In this document: piece after piece, positions 1 through 9,308 of the stretch
Layout: each line of letters starts with the position of its first letter
How positions within the stretch are numbered: the first letter of the stretch is position 1
Assembly: GCA_020725545.1 (NCBI GenBank)
Contig: DYEV01000032.1
Location: 1 to 64,000 of the forward strand
Length of the DNA: 64,000 nucleotides
Source: Desulfobacca sp.
GTDB lineage: Bacteria > Desulfobacterota > Desulfobaccia > Desulfobaccales > Desulfobaccaceae
Direction of reading: 5' to 3'
The notes under the pieces: generated by a model
Databases searched by the model: none
What the model saw: only the letters and a program-made list of their open reading frames with translations
What the model was told of the DNA's origin: nothing
Program-made: the position numbers and the translations under genes

Positions 1-185
1 AAGCAATTTCGCGAGCCTTTTTTGGGTCAATTTTACGTAATAATTTCGATACGTTTTGCAACAGTCTCATATATTCGCAAGAACCTTGCCGGGCGCAACT
101 GAGCAAATATAACAGATATATTTGATTTATATTAAATATTTATAATAATATTGAGGCTATTGCAAAATTCACCTTTTCTATTCTT

Positions 186-257
186 TGTCATTCTGGATGA
201 AGTGAAGAATCTCATTTTTATCGGTAATCCAGATACTTCAATTTGTTCAGGATGACA
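186..257. repeat. Imperfect inverted repeat of the GTCATTCTG type
   Basis: The stretch starts TGTCATTCTGGATGAAG and ends TTCAATTTGTTCAGGATGACA, so its ends are imperfect reverse complements around an AT-rich centre. This resembles the widespread intergenic palindromes with GTCATTCTGAGCGAAGCGAAG arms. A more diverged copy lies at 30345-30405. The rest of 1-318 is AT-rich and I see no gene in it. Confidence 0.6.
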
Positions 258-318
258 ATAAAAACCATTTTTGGAAAGGCTTTATTAATAAAAATAAAAT
301 TAATAAAAGGAGAGCGTT

Positions 319-1080
319 ATGAAGTTTATCCATTTGAGCGACTTGCATTTTCATAGCTTTGATAGTGATAACAAAGGGATTGTTAGAAGATTGGAGTATA
401 TCCGGCAGAATCCGAACTACTCATCCCACAATCTTATTATCACCGGAGACATTGTGGATGATGGTCATGAGCGGCAATATGTCAATGCTTATGAAGCGTT
501 GCAACCTTTTTTGGGGAGAGTATTTATCTGTCCAGGAAACCATGATTTCGGGGCTGCGGGAAATTTTTTCAGCAAGGAGAGGGCGGAGCGTTTCGATGCC
601 ATGCTGGCCAAGCCTTTACAGCAGGGGGGGACGTTTACCGGCGACAGCACCCCGGTAGTCAATATCCTCAGAGATGTTCATGATACCGTCATGCTGATCG
701 GCTTGGACACCAACTTAGAAACTGATCATCCCTTTGATTTTGCCTGTGGCGAGGTCGGGGAAAGCCAACTGGGTTTTCTGAAAACCATCTTAGCAAGTCC
801 TGCCTCGGCCGGTATGCTTAAGATAGTATTTTTTCACCACCATCCCTTCATGCATAAAAATCCCTTTATGGAACTGAAAGATGGCCGTCAATTGATGCGG
901 ACCCTGTATGGCAGGGTGGATATGGTTTTATTCGGCCACAAACACGTTGCCGACAAGTGGGAAAACCTGAATGGCATCAAGTATGTCCTGGCGGCGAATA
1001 ATACGTATGGCAATGACTTTGCCCAGGAGATAGTTATTGCGCAGGGTCAGATTACTGTAACCCCTATTCCGATTATTTAG
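319..1080 (+). CDS. Calcineurin-like metallophosphoesterase
   Basis: This 253-residue cytoplasmic protein has the full metallophosphoesterase motif series: SDLHFH at residues 7-12, GDIVDDG at 43-49, GNHD at 73-76, HHHP near 173 and GHKH near 206. These residues form the two-metal site of the family, which hydrolyses phosphomono- or diesters. The layout is closest to the cyclic-nucleotide phosphodiesterase (CpdA/Icc-like) branch, but the substrate cannot be read from sequence. The ATG is preceded by AGGAGAG at good spacing. There is no signal peptide. It stands alone, with about 230 bp to the next gene. Confidence 0.9.
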   Translation: MKFIHLSDLHFHSFDSDNKGIVRRLEYIRQNPNYSSHNLIITGDIVDDGHERQYVNAYEALQPFLGRVFICPGNHDFGAAGNFFSKERAERFDAMLAKPLQQGGTFTGDSTPVVNILRDVHDTVMLIGLDTNLETDHPFDFACGEVGESQLGFLKTILASPASAGMLKIVFFHHHPFMHKNPFMELKDGRQLMRTLYGRVDMVLFGHKHVADKWENLNGIKYVLAANNTYGNDFAQEIVIAQGQITVTPIPII

Positions 1081-1312
1081 GCCGATGAGACAATAGGCCT
1101 GCGAAGTTCCAGGCCGACAATCTTGCAGAGCCGCTTGGCCCAACCAGGCGGCTTGATGGCAGTCCTGCGGTCTAGCTGTATCAGTCCATCCAGATCACGA
1201 CATAATTCCTTGCATCATCTGCAAATCATGCTATCTTAAACCCATCTTGAGATTTCCCGCCTGAACACAAAGGTTGAGCAACCTCTTGCATTTCTATCCA
1301 GAGGTGAGAGAG

Positions 1313-2908
1313 ATGAGGCTTTTAACGGCAGCGCAGATGCGCGAATTGGATCAGCGAACCATCGAGGCGATGGGTATTCCGGGTATTGTTCTCATGGAAA
1401 ACGCCGGGCGCACCACCTATCAGATCCTGCGGCAGGAATTCCCTGAGCTGGATGATCCCGTCGTTGTCCTGGCCGGCCGGGGCAACAACGGTGGTGACGG
1501 TTTTGTGGTGGCCCGTTATCTGGCCAATGCCGGGCGCGAGGTCATTGTCCTGCTGCTGGCTGAGCGGGACCAGGTCCAGGGGGATGCCAGGATCAATCTG
1601 GACATCCTGGAGCAATTGTCCGTGCTGGTCTATGAAATTACCAGCGAAGAGGAATTGCGGGAGCAGGTGCCCTTATTGCAAAGCGCCGGATTATTGATAG
1701 ATGCCCTTTTGGGTACGGGGTTGGCCAGTGAAGTGCGGGGGTTATACCGGCTGGCCATCGATATCCTCAACGCCATGCTGGCACCGGTGTTGGCCATAGA
1801 TATCCCGTCGGGATTATCGGCGGATACGGGCCAACCCCAGGGAGCTGCGGTGGTGGCCGATGTCACGGTCACCTATGGCTGGCCCAAGCTGGGGCAGATC
1901 CTGCCGCCGGGACGGGACCTGGTGGGGCGTCTCTGGCAGGTGGATATCAGCATCCCGCCGTCGTTGGCCGAGATCAGTGGCGTCACCTTGGCCGATCCGG
2001 CGCAGCTGCGCCTGGCCTTGCCCCATCGCCGCCGGGACAGCCACAAGGGCAATTTTGGCCACCTCCTGGTGGTGGCGGGTTCCGTGGGCAAGACCGGGGC
2101 CGCCACTTTAACCGGGGAAGGCGCCTTGCGGGTGGGGGCTGGTCTGGTAACCGTGGGGATTCCGGCCAGTCTGAATGCCATTTTGGAGATGAAGCTTACC
2201 GAGGCCATGACCATGCCGTTGGCCGAGGCCGAGGGGGTGGCGGCTTTGGGACGCCGGGCCTTGGAAGAGATTGCCGCAGCCGTGCCCGGCAAAACTGCGC
2301 TGGCGGTCGGACCGGGTTTGGGGACGCATCACGAAACCGTGACTTTGGTGCGGGAGTTGGTGCGGCGCAGCACCCTGCCTTTGGTGGTGGATGCCGACGG
2401 CCTCAATGCCCTTGCTCATGATGTTGAAAGTGTCTTCGCCTCCCAGGCGCCCATTGTTCTGACGCCTCATCCAGGGGAAATGTCCCGGATCCTGAAGTGC
2501 TCCACAAAAGAGGTGCAGGACAACCGCCTCTATGTAGCGCTGGAGGTGGCCGAGAAGACCGGGGCGGTCGTGGTGTTGAAAGGGGCGCAGAGCATCGTAG
2601 CCGACCCGAACGGTCGGGCGATGATCAATACCACCGGTAATCCGGCGTTGGCTCAAGGCGGCAGCGGCGACGTGCTTACCGGCATGATCGGCGGCTTTTT
2701 GGCCCAGAAAGTGGACCCCTTCCAGGCCGCGTGCCTGGCAGTCTATCTGCACGGTCTGACCGCCGATGTGTTGGCTGCCAGTCACGGCACCTGCGGCATC
2801 TTGGCCGGAGAACTCCTGTTAGAGTTGCCGGAAGTGATCAATGCCTTTGCTTTAGGGAATTTGCCCAAAACCGAGGAGCAGCCATGCTACAGGCTCGTGA
2901 TATCATGA
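1313..2908 (+). CDS. nnr: Bifunctional NAD(P)H-hydrate epimerase / ADP-dependent NAD(P)H-hydrate dehydratase
   Basis: A fused metabolite-repair enzyme of 531 residues. The N-terminal YjeF_N (NnrE) domain spans about residues 1-215 and has the GRGNNGGDGF nucleotide-binding loop; it epimerises R- and S-NAD(P)HX. The C-terminal NnrD domain, about 225-510, has a ribokinase-like fold with GPGLGTHHE and GGSGDVLTG motifs and dehydrates S-NAD(P)HX using ADP. The ATG at 1313 is preferred over a TTG 39 bp upstream because GAGGTGAG sits just before it. The 3' end overlaps the next gene by 25 bp, so the two are probably cotranslated. Confidence 0.93.
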   Translation: MRLLTAAQMRELDQRTIEAMGIPGIVLMENAGRTTYQILRQEFPELDDPVVVLAGRGNNGGDGFVVARYLANAGREVIVLLLAERDQVQGDARINLDILEQLSVLVYEITSEEELREQVPLLQSAGLLIDALLGTGLASEVRGLYRLAIDILNAMLAPVLAIDIPSGLSADTGQPQGAAVVADVTVTYGWPKLGQILPPGRDLVGRLWQVDISIPPSLAEISGVTLADPAQLRLALPHRRRDSHKGNFGHLLVVAGSVGKTGAATLTGEGALRVGAGLVTVGIPASLNAILEMKLTEAMTMPLAEAEGVAALGRRALEEIAAAVPGKTALAVGPGLGTHHETVTLVRELVRRSTLPLVVDADGLNALAHDVESVFASQAPIVLTPHPGEMSRILKCSTKEVQDNRLYVALEVAEKTGAVVVLKGAQSIVADPNGRAMINTTGNPALAQGGSGDVLTGMIGGFLAQKVDPFQAACLAVYLHGLTADVLAASHGTCGILAGELLLELPEVINAFALGNLPKTEEQPCYRLVIS

Positions 2909-3339
2909 CTACGGAGGTGATTACCGTGACGCCGGAGACCACGGTCCTGGACCTGGCCCGTCTGCTGGCCGAAAACAAGATCAACGGCGCACCCGTGGTG
3001 ACTGACGATGGCCGCCTGGTGGGGGTGGTCACCCAGAGCGATCTTATCGATCGGGCCAAGAAATTTGAATTGCCCCATGTTATAACGATTCTGGATGCCC
3101 ATTTTTTCTTGGAGCGGCCCAGCACCTTTAAAAAGAATCTGGAAAAAATGGTGGGGAATCTGGTGGGCGATATCATGACCAGTCCAGCCGTGACCATTCC
3201 TCCGGATATGCCCTTGGATGAGATTGCCAGCACCATGGCTCGGCGTCAGGTGCACACGCTGCCGGTGGTGGCCGGAGATGAGTTGGTAGGCATCATCGGC
3301 AAAATCGATATCATCCGGGCGTTGGGGCAGGAGGGCTAA
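2884..3339 (+). CDS. CBS-domain pair protein
   Basis: A 151-residue protein made of two CBS motifs, beginning MLQARDIMTTEVITV and repeating near residue 97 as VGDIMTSPAVTI. Stand-alone CBS pairs bind adenosine nucleotides and act as energy sensors. The start lies inside the end of nnr, so the two overlap by 25 bp. A segment rich in K/F/E separates the two CBS motifs. The target that it regulates is not evident; neighbours are nnr and tsaE. Confidence 0.9.
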   Translation: MLQARDIMTTEVITVTPETTVLDLARLLAENKINGAPVVTDDGRLVGVVTQSDLIDRAKKFELPHVITILDAHFFLERPSTFKKNLEKMVGNLVGDIMTSPAVTIPPDMPLDEIASTMARRQVHTLPVVAGDELVGIIGKIDIIRALGQEG

Positions 3340-3351
3340 AGGCGAGCAGTT

Positions 3352-3843
3352 GTGCAAGTTGTAAGCCACAGCCCTGAGGAAACCCAGGCTTTCGGGGCCG
3401 AACTGGCGGCCCTGCTCCGGCCCGGGGATATCATCCTGCTGCACGGCGACTTGGGGGCCGGCAAAACAGAGTTGGTGCGGGGTTTGGCCGTCGGTCTCGG
3501 CCTGCCGCCGGAGCAGATCAGCAGCCCCACCTTTGCCCTGATCCATGAATATTTAGGGAAGATTCTGCTCGTCCACGTCGATCTTTACCGTCTCCAGACT
3601 GTCGCGGAGGATTTCTTGCTGGAGTTGGAAGACTACTGGCAACGGCCGGTGGTGACCGTGATCGAATGGGCCGAACGTCTTCAGGACGCCCTTCCCGAGG
3701 AGTATCTTGATATTAGCCTGCAATGGCTTGCACCCGAGGCTCGGGCGCTCACCATTACGGGGTACGGCCGCCGGGGGACGGAATTGGTCCAGGCCTGGCG
3801 TGGTCTGGCGGCGGCCCGAGAACCCCGAGAAAATCAAGAGTAA
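3352..3843 (+). CDS. tsaE: tRNA threonylcarbamoyladenosine biosynthesis ATPase TsaE
   Basis: A 163-residue P-loop ATPase with Walker A GDLGAGKTE near residues 31-39, SSPTFALIHEY after it and the HVDLYRL motif typical of TsaE. TsaE works with TsaB and TsaD to place t6A37 on ANN-decoding tRNAs. The start is a GTG 12 bp after the CBS gene. The nnr-tsaE association is common in bacteria, where nnr and tsaE often sit together. Confidence 0.95.
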   Translation: MQVVSHSPEETQAFGAELAALLRPGDIILLHGDLGAGKTELVRGLAVGLGLPPEQISSPTFALIHEYLGKILLVHVDLYRLQTVAEDFLLELEDYWQRPVVTVIEWAERLQDALPEEYLDISLQWLAPEARALTITGYGRRGTELVQAWRGLAAAREPRENQE

Positions 3844-3852
3844 GGAATACTT

Positions 3853-4527
3853 ATGGTTCAGACCAAAAAAGTCACGCCGTTTAAAATCAAACCCGAGGAA
3901 GCGGATGAATTTATCTCCTTTTCTGCCCGACTGATAGAATTTGGCCAACGGCATCTGATCCTCATCATCATTGCCTTGGCGGCCGTTCTCATTGCCGGCG
4001 CGGTTTGGGGATATCTGCAGAAACGGCAGGTCATGCGCCAGGAGAAGGCCGCGGAACTCTTCCAGGCTGCGGCCAGCCAACAGAAAGGGGATAATCCGAC
4101 GCTGCCCAAAGAGCTGCAGACCATTATCCAGGATTATCCCGAGACCGGCGGCGCCCTGCAGGCTCGGCTGCTGCTGGCCAACCTCCTCTTTCAGGAGAGA
4201 AAGTATCAGGAAGCGGCCGCAGCCTTTGAAGCCTTGGGGGCCTTAGCGCCGGAATTGGCTACCCTGGTGGCAGAAAATCTGAGCTATTGCTATGAAGCCC
4301 AGAAAGACTACCAGAAGGCCGCGACGGTCTTGGAGCCTCTCGTGGCTCAAGCGGCGCTCCCCTATCGCCAGGAACTCATGTGGCGCCAGGCCCTGTTGTG
4401 GGAAAAGGCCGGAGACGCCAGCAAAGCCCTGGCCGTGTACCAGAAAATGTTGCAGGACAAGCCGCCCGCCAACTTTGTGCCCTATCTGCAGGAAAAAATC
4501 CGGATGCTTTCGGCCGGCAAAAGCTGA
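3853..4527 (+). CDS. Single-pass membrane TPR protein (YfgM-like)
   Basis: A 224-residue protein with a short cytoplasmic N-terminus, one transmembrane helix at about residues 36-55 (LILIIIALAAVLIAGAVWG) and an extracytoplasmic region of TPR-like helix pairs containing repeated Y-Q-A and AxxxEALG patterns. This matches the YfgM/TPR_21 family, which are membrane-anchored chaperone-like partners of the Sec system. It starts 9 bp after tsaE, so it is the last gene of the nnr-CBS-tsaE run. The precise role is inferred from topology only. Confidence 0.75.
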   Translation: MVQTKKVTPFKIKPEEADEFISFSARLIEFGQRHLILIIIALAAVLIAGAVWGYLQKRQVMRQEKAAELFQAAASQQKGDNPTLPKELQTIIQDYPETGGALQARLLLANLLFQERKYQEAAAAFEALGALAPELATLVAENLSYCYEAQKDYQKAATVLEPLVAQAALPYRQELMWRQALLWEKAGDASKALAVYQKMLQDKPPANFVPYLQEKIRMLSAGKS

Positions 4528-4632
4528 ACAAGACGGTGATTCAAGAAGGTCCATGGGGGGGAAGGGGGCCAGGAGACCCAGCCCCCGCTCTCAGCCCCAA
4601 ACTTCCCTCCCCAAACTCCCCTTGAAAATCCA

Positions 4633-5469
4633 TTAAAGCCCCAATAGCCGTTTGGCATTTTGGCAGGTCAGGCGATGCCGGTGGGCATCGCTGAGGCCGC
4701 CGGCTGCCATATCTTTGAGGTAGCGGGCCGGTCGCAGGAGGGGATAATCGCTGCCGAAGAGGATCTTGTCCGGATCCATAATCTCGGCGGCCAGGCGGTA
4801 GACTTCCGGTCGATAGAGATAGGGGGAGGCTGCGGTATCAAAGTAGACGTTCCTGAGGACCTCGGCCACCCCTTTTTTCAAGAGATGGTAGAAAAACAGG
4901 CCGCCCCCCCAATGGGCCAGGATGAGGGTAAGATCAGGGTAGGCCTGGATCAATTTATAGAGATCGCCCAACTGCATGGGGCTTTTGCCGGGATAGACAT
5001 GACCTACCGGTTCATTGCTGTGCAGGAGCAAGGGTACGCCGTAGCCTTGGCAGAGATCGGCGATGGGGGCCAGGGCTGCGATCATGTCATCCCCTAAGCC
5101 CTCCTGATAAAAAGCCAATTCCCCCACGCCCCGGCAGCCCGCGGCCAGGCAGCGCTCCACTTCGGCGGCGGCGCCGCTCTCCAGGGCATTAACGCAGGCA
5201 AAGGCCAGGAGATGGCGGGGGTAACGGTGTTGGGCCTCCAGGATATAGTCGTTGTGGCGGCGCATGGTGGCCAAGCGGCGCCAGGGGAAGCCAAAGACCA
5301 CCGACTGCTCCACCCCTTCGGTCGCCATGGCCGCCAGCAGGTCCTCAGCAGTGGCCAGCTTGGCTTGGGGCGAATCATAGAGCCAACGGAAGGCCGGCTC
5401 GTCGCCAAAAAAATCCTGGCGGTTCCGCACAATGTCCGGGGGAAAGATATGGGTATGGACATCGATCAT
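4633..5469 (-). CDS. Amidohydrolase-family metal-dependent hydrolase (TIM barrel)
   Basis: A 278-residue amidohydrolase_2 family protein. It opens with MIDVHTHIFPP, whose two histidines are metal ligands, and has LLLHSNEP, LAHWGGG and LFGSDYPLL, which supply the remaining His and Asp ligands. Members of this family are hydrolases or decarboxylases acting on small carboxylates, and the substrate is not predictable. It is convergent with the TPR gene; the 105 bp between them contain a G/C-rich hairpin. Confidence 0.88.
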   Translation of the reverse strand: MIDVHTHIFPPDIVRNRQDFFGDEPAFRWLYDSPQAKLATAEDLLAAMATEGVEQSVVFGFPWRRLATMRRHNDYILEAQHRYPRHLLAFACVNALESGAAAEVERCLAAGCRGVGELAFYQEGLGDDMIAALAPIADLCQGYGVPLLLHSNEPVGHVYPGKSPMQLGDLYKLIQAYPDLTLILAHWGGGLFFYHLLKKGVAEVLRNVYFDTAASPYLYRPEVYRLAAEIMDPDKILFGSDYPLLRPARYLKDMAAGGLSDAHRHRLTCQNAKRLLGL

Positions 5470-5534
5470 GGCAAGTTGGTTCCCGGATGTAGGTTGCTGG
5501 TCATTGGTTGCTGGTTGGTTGGCAACGGCATTTT

Positions 5535-5879
5535 CTAAGTGCCGGGTTTAAGGGTAACAATGGTGGCGCCCCACCCCCCCGCCGTGCCGTCGGCATCGGC
5601 ACAGTCTAGGACCAAGGGGTTTTTAGCCAGGAGGCAGCGCACCCGCGCCTTGAGCTGTCCCGTCCCTTTGCCGTGGATAATTCTGACCTGAGTCAGCCCC
5701 TGCTCCCGGCAGGCCAGGAGATAATCCTCTAACAACGGTGCCAGGTCTCGGGGGGAGAAGGTATGGAGGTCCAACTCGCCGGAAATGGGGATAACCACAG
5801 GATCGGCAAACGGCTCGGGCGGCGGTGCTTCTGAGCCATTTTTTGTTGGCAATCTGTGCTTTTTGTGGTTTCGAACCAT
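5535..5879 (-). CDS. Smr-domain protein
   Basis: A 114-residue protein consisting mostly of a Smr domain, residues about 30-112. It contains ELDLHTF, the HGKGTGQLK motif and a glycine-rich end (GGWGATIV), the usual signature of the domain found at the C-terminus of MutS2 and as stand-alone proteins. Smr domains are nucleases acting on branched DNA or on mRNA of stalled ribosomes. The N-terminal 25 residues are charged and proline-rich. No MutS2 part is nearby. Confidence 0.88.
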   Translation of the reverse strand: MVRNHKKHRLPTKNGSEAPPPEPFADPVVIPISGELDLHTFSPRDLAPLLEDYLLACREQGLTQVRIIHGKGTGQLKARVRCLLAKNPLVLDCADADGTAGGWGATIVTLKPGT

Positions 5880-5954
5880 GTCTTGGCTGCTTGAAGTGGG
5901 ATCTGCTGGCTGCTGGCGAGTCCCAGCCTTAGACTGGCCGAGGCGGCCGTCTCC

Positions 5955-6476
5955 TTACTTCTTCAGATAGCCGAAAGTCAACTGCAGGTTGCGCAGGTGA
6001 TAGATGGCTGCTTTAAGGTGGGCTTTCTGGGCCAGATCCAGATCTCGCAACACCTCTCGCTGCACCTGGGCGGCCGCGTCCAGCTGTCCCTGAGCCTCCA
6101 GGCGATCGCCCCGTTTTTGTTTTTCCTCTGCGGCCTTTTCCAAACGCTGGCCTTGGGCAGTGCTGTCCTCCGCCAGTTTTTTATTGGCTTCATACTGGTT
6201 TTCCTGACCAGCTGTTAGTTCACGAGCCTTGGCCTCCTCTGACATTTCTTTCTGCAGGATGGCGAACAGGGACTTGGCCTCTTTGACCAAGGCCTTGGCT
6301 TCGGCGGTGAAGTTGCCGGCCAGTTTTTTTTCGGCGGCATCCACGGCAACGATAGCCCGTTTATAGATCTGGGCGTGGTCTTGGGGCGCCTCCTGGGCCC
6401 AGGCCGGCATACCAGCCAGCAGCAAATTTATGACGAGGCCCAGTAGGGCTGGGATTACGCTCTTGTTTAACAGCAT
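5955..6476 (-). CDS. Exported helical protein of unknown function
   Basis: A 173-residue protein with a clear Sec signal peptide (hydrophobic residues about 8-25, AWAQ cleavage site). The mature part is almost entirely charged, heptad-like helix rich in A, E, K and Q, so a periplasmic coiled coil is likely. It resembles the DUF4398-type small helical exported proteins only loosely. I do not recognise a defined family. It is the first of a set of envelope-related minus-strand genes. Confidence 0.7.
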   Translation of the reverse strand: MLLNKSVIPALLGLVINLLLAGMPAWAQEAPQDHAQIYKRAIVAVDAAEKKLAGNFTAEAKALVKEAKSLFAILQKEMSEEAKARELTAGQENQYEANKKLAEDSTAQGQRLEKAAEEKQKRGDRLEAQGQLDAAAQVQREVLRDLDLAQKAHLKAAIYHLRNLQLTFGYLKK

Positions 6477-6686
6477 GATAACAACTCCTTGGCCGTGGCT
6501 TGACGGCCTCTGCTTAGATGGTCTACGCCGCGTTGGGGGCGCTTCCGGTCCTGACGGCAGGCTTGTCGGGCAGTGGACCGATCCAGGAGAGGCTCGGCGA
6601 AGCCTCTCTGAGAGGGCCTATCGACCCAAAGGGATGGTAATCTTCTTTGCAGGAGAAGTGCAAAGGTTTGCAGTCGCAGTTACCTC

Positions 6687-7775
6687 TTAGGAACCCGGCT
6701 GAGTCTTTTTCTTGCCGTTCGCCTGGGGTTGAGATGAAGCTCCAGGATTGGCAGGTTTATCAACAATCTCGCCGGAATAAAGACGATGGCCGGGGAAGGT
6801 GTCAACGTTCAGGGGTTCACTGGGTTTAGTAACATCCACGGCAATACCTTCCCGCTCTTTCAGGACCTGTTTTACTTTTTGCCATTCTACCAAGCCATCC
6901 AGCTGGTTATTTCTGAGAAGCGTCTCAACTTCCTTAAATTTATCGGGAACCCGCCGGTAATAATCCCCGTGGACCTGCAGAAAAACATGGTTGTCAGGAG
7001 TGAGCGCCACTTTAATGGGTTTATAGATTATCTTTATGGGCATACCCACTTCCACCTGGGGGAAGAGTTCTTCAATATGATCATGGAACATGCGCAGGCA
7101 GCCGTGGGAGGCGTAGCGGCCGATGCTCCAGGGGGCGGTGGTGGCATGCAGTCCCACCCCTTTGGCGGAAGTCGCCATCCAATAGGATCCAAGCGGATTA
7201 TCCGGGCCAGGCGGCACTTCAAAATAGAAATCGGCGTTGCTGTAGCCCATTTCCTCCATAATGGAGTCGGGGATGCGCCAGGTCGGGTTCTTAATCTTGT
7301 TAAGAATCTTATAATTCCCAGTAGGCGTTTCCCAATCCCGTTTGCCGGCGGCCAGAGGATAGCGACGCCTGAACGTGCCCTGATGAAAATGATAGACCGC
7401 CAGTTCTGCCAGATTGACCACCAAGCCATGGGAGACCTCCGTGGGCAGGATGAAGCTGTGGCTCAGGTTCAGGATTGTGCCAGGTTTGAGGGGCGCCTCT
7501 GGGTTTTTGAGATGATTCTGCCTGGCCAAAAACTGCAGCCGCACGGCCCGCTTCTGAGCCAGGACAGGTAGTCGGTCCCCTTTTTTGACCTCATATTCTT
7601 CATTGTGAAGATATACCTCCCGATAAATGTCGGCGGCCAGAACTTCTTGTCCAAAGCCGCATATTAGCATCATCAAGCCGCATCCCAGATACTTCCAGAT
7701 AGAGACTCCCAAGCAACCCCCCTGTGCTCCCCTGCCGATGCCAAAGAGAAATATGGGATCTGCGGGTACTGCCAT
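6687..7775 (-). CDS. L,D-transpeptidase (YkuD domain) with LysM-like N-terminus
   Basis: A periplasmic cell-wall enzyme of the ErfK/YbiS class. A LysM-like segment (YEVKKGDRLPVL ... LKPGTIL) is followed by a YkuD domain whose HATTAPWSIG and SHGCLRM motifs include the catalytic Cys. It would form 3-3 or lipoprotein cross-links in peptidoglycan. The start is uncertain: the ATG at 7775 has an AGAGG-like site, but a TTG at 7712 preceded by AGGGGGG would give a shorter, more typical signal peptide ending VLAAD. A proline/lysine-rich tail ends the protein. Confidence 0.88.
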   Translation of the reverse strand: MAVPADPIFLFGIGRGAQGGCLGVSIWKYLGCGLMMLICGFGQEVLAADIYREVYLHNEEYEVKKGDRLPVLAQKRAVRLQFLARQNHLKNPEAPLKPGTILNLSHSFILPTEVSHGLVVNLAELAVYHFHQGTFRRRYPLAAGKRDWETPTGNYKILNKIKNPTWRIPDSIMEEMGYSNADFYFEVPPGPDNPLGSYWMATSAKGVGLHATTAPWSIGRYASHGCLRMFHDHIEELFPQVEVGMPIKIIYKPIKVALTPDNHVFLQVHGDYYRRVPDKFKEVETLLRNNQLDGLVEWQKVKQVLKEREGIAVDVTKPSEPLNVDTFPGHRLYSGEIVDKPANPGASSQPQANGKKKTQPGS

Positions 7776-7819
7776 ATCCCTCTGGCCTCTTTGGTTGTCA
7801 TGCCCCGGCCGTTCTCCGG

Positions 7820-8581
7820 CTAATATTTCAGATCGACGCAATAGGGAAAATGATCGGACGGATAACGATCCGCTTGATTATACGTGATGATCTGGGCTTT
7901 TTTCAAGCGGAAAGGCGCGGTAATGAGGATCCAGTCGATGCGACCGCCAAAAAACTTGCCGTCAAATCTGTGTTGGGTGGAGACGCCGACCTCCGGCTGC
8001 TGGGCCAACTGCCAGGTATCCCGGAAAGGACTGCCGGCACCGGTTAAGGTGGCATGGACAGGCGAAGTGGGCAAGTCGTTAAAATCGCCGGCCAAGACGG
8101 CGGGTTGGGCCAATCGTTGGAACAGGTCCCGCAGCATCAGGGCTCCTTGCTCCCGGGCCGGGGCGGAGATGTGATCAAGGTGAGTATCGCCAAAATAAAA
8201 CCACAGATCCCGCTGCCGCTCCCGAAAGAGGCCATAGGTGATCATCCGGGGAAAAGCGCTCCCCCAACTCTTGCTGCGGTGCACCTCAGGGGTTTCGGAC
8301 AGCCAGAACTCGTGCCCGGCCCCAGCGGCCATGGTCTCGGGCCGATAAAAGATGGTGGGATATTGGCAGGTGGGGTCGATATCCCGGTGCTGGATAAACG
8401 GTTCGTAGCCGCGGAGATGCGCCGTCAGGTAATCCAATTGGGGGATGGTCACCTCCTGGCAGGCCACCAGATCAGGCAGATAGGACCAGACAACCTCCAG
8501 GACCAATTCCTTGCGGAACTCCCAGTGATTGGGACCGTCCTCGGCGTTGAGGAAGCGGATGTTAAAGGTCATGATACGCAT
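7820..8581 (-). CDS. Endonuclease/exonuclease/phosphatase family protein
   Basis: A 253-residue EEP-fold hydrolase. MRIMTFNIRF at the N-terminus, ACQEVT near residue 40, GDTHLDH, AGDFNDLP and the C-terminal SDHFPY are the canonical metal and catalytic motifs (Asn, Glu, Asp, His). No signal peptide is visible. Family members cleave phosphodiester or phosphomonoester bonds in nucleic acids, lipids or sugars, so the substrate stays open. It is upstream of and co-oriented with the L,D-transpeptidase gene. Confidence 0.88.
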   Translation of the reverse strand: MRIMTFNIRFLNAEDGPNHWEFRKELVLEVVWSYLPDLVACQEVTIPQLDYLTAHLRGYEPFIQHRDIDPTCQYPTIFYRPETMAAGAGHEFWLSETPEVHRSKSWGSAFPRMITYGLFRERQRDLWFYFGDTHLDHISAPAREQGALMLRDLFQRLAQPAVLAGDFNDLPTSPVHATLTGAGSPFRDTWQLAQQPEVGVSTQHRFDGKFFGGRIDWILITAPFRLKKAQIITYNQADRYPSDHFPYCVDLKY

Positions 8582-8640
8582 GGCCGAGTTTCTGGTGCAA
8601 AGTTTTGAGTTGCGGGACCTGACCCCTGTCTCCGCAATAA

Positions 8641-8976
8641 TTATCGAGGTGTGGGGACAGGGATCGGGACAGGGACAGGCGTACTGTCAGGCCGTGGGTG
8701 GCTCCGCCGCCAATCATTGTCATGGTGTCGATGTTTCTTTGGAGAACGCCGGTGCGTTTTTTTCTCCTGACCAGGAGGCAAGTCTTGATCACGCCAGCCG
8801 GTTTTTTTGCCCTGATCCCAGCCGGGCGGCTGGTTACCGGAGGGTTTCTCCCACTGATTATCCCAACTCAGGCGGTCCCTCTGCGGCTGCGAGTTCTTAT
8901 CAGCCCAACCGGCGGCAGCAAAGCCCACAATTGCCAGGACCAGGAGAATTGCCAAAACCCATGGCAAGCGCCGCAT
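8641..8976 (-). CDS. Small exported, low-complexity protein
   Basis: An open frame of 111 residues with an N-terminal hydrophobic signal (residues about 5-24, ending FAAAGWA) followed by a polar part rich in Q, D, P, K and H and a tail of P-V-P-I repeats. No family is recognised. The signal peptide and a downstream composition unlike random translation support a real gene, but low complexity makes this moderate. Confidence 0.45.
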   Translation of the reverse strand: MRRLPWVLAILLVLAIVGFAAAGWADKNSQPQRDRLSWDNQWEKPSGNQPPGWDQGKKTGWRDQDLPPGQEKKTHRRSPKKHRHHDNDWRRSHPRPDSTPVPVPIPVPTPR

Positions 8977-9308
8977 GTTCTCCCCCTCAACTGATTTCTT
9001 GTAGTATATATCGGCAAAGATTTTTGGACAATGAGTTTGCCATCATACCTCAAGTGCTGACGGCTTGACGTGCTTCCGCCAAGCTTTAGCCTCAAGCAGA
9101 ATCACGCCGCCCCCGCATCGTTGCTTTTCTGCCGATAATGGCTTGAGAATTGTGCAGAAACCATTAAAATCAGTTATGGTCGGACCAGATAACGGGTCTG
9201 CAGCCCTGAGGCGACGGGGAAGTGGGAGCCGGCGGGCCTTGCTGCCACGGACCAGAGCTCGGGATCAAAGCCGTTGCCGCCGCAACGGGCCTGTCAAGGA
9301 GAGGCGAT
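8977..9308. other. 332 bp intergenic region
   Basis: This separates divergent genes. The left part is AT-rich (TAGTATATATCGGC), suitable for promoters; the right 120 bp are GC-rich with several short palindromes. I could not match it to any RNA family. Confidence 0.4.

Noticed and set aside
9000-9308. Structured RNA in the GC-rich leader of the small membrane gene
   Set aside because: I could not match any riboswitch, 6S or SRP RNA signature.
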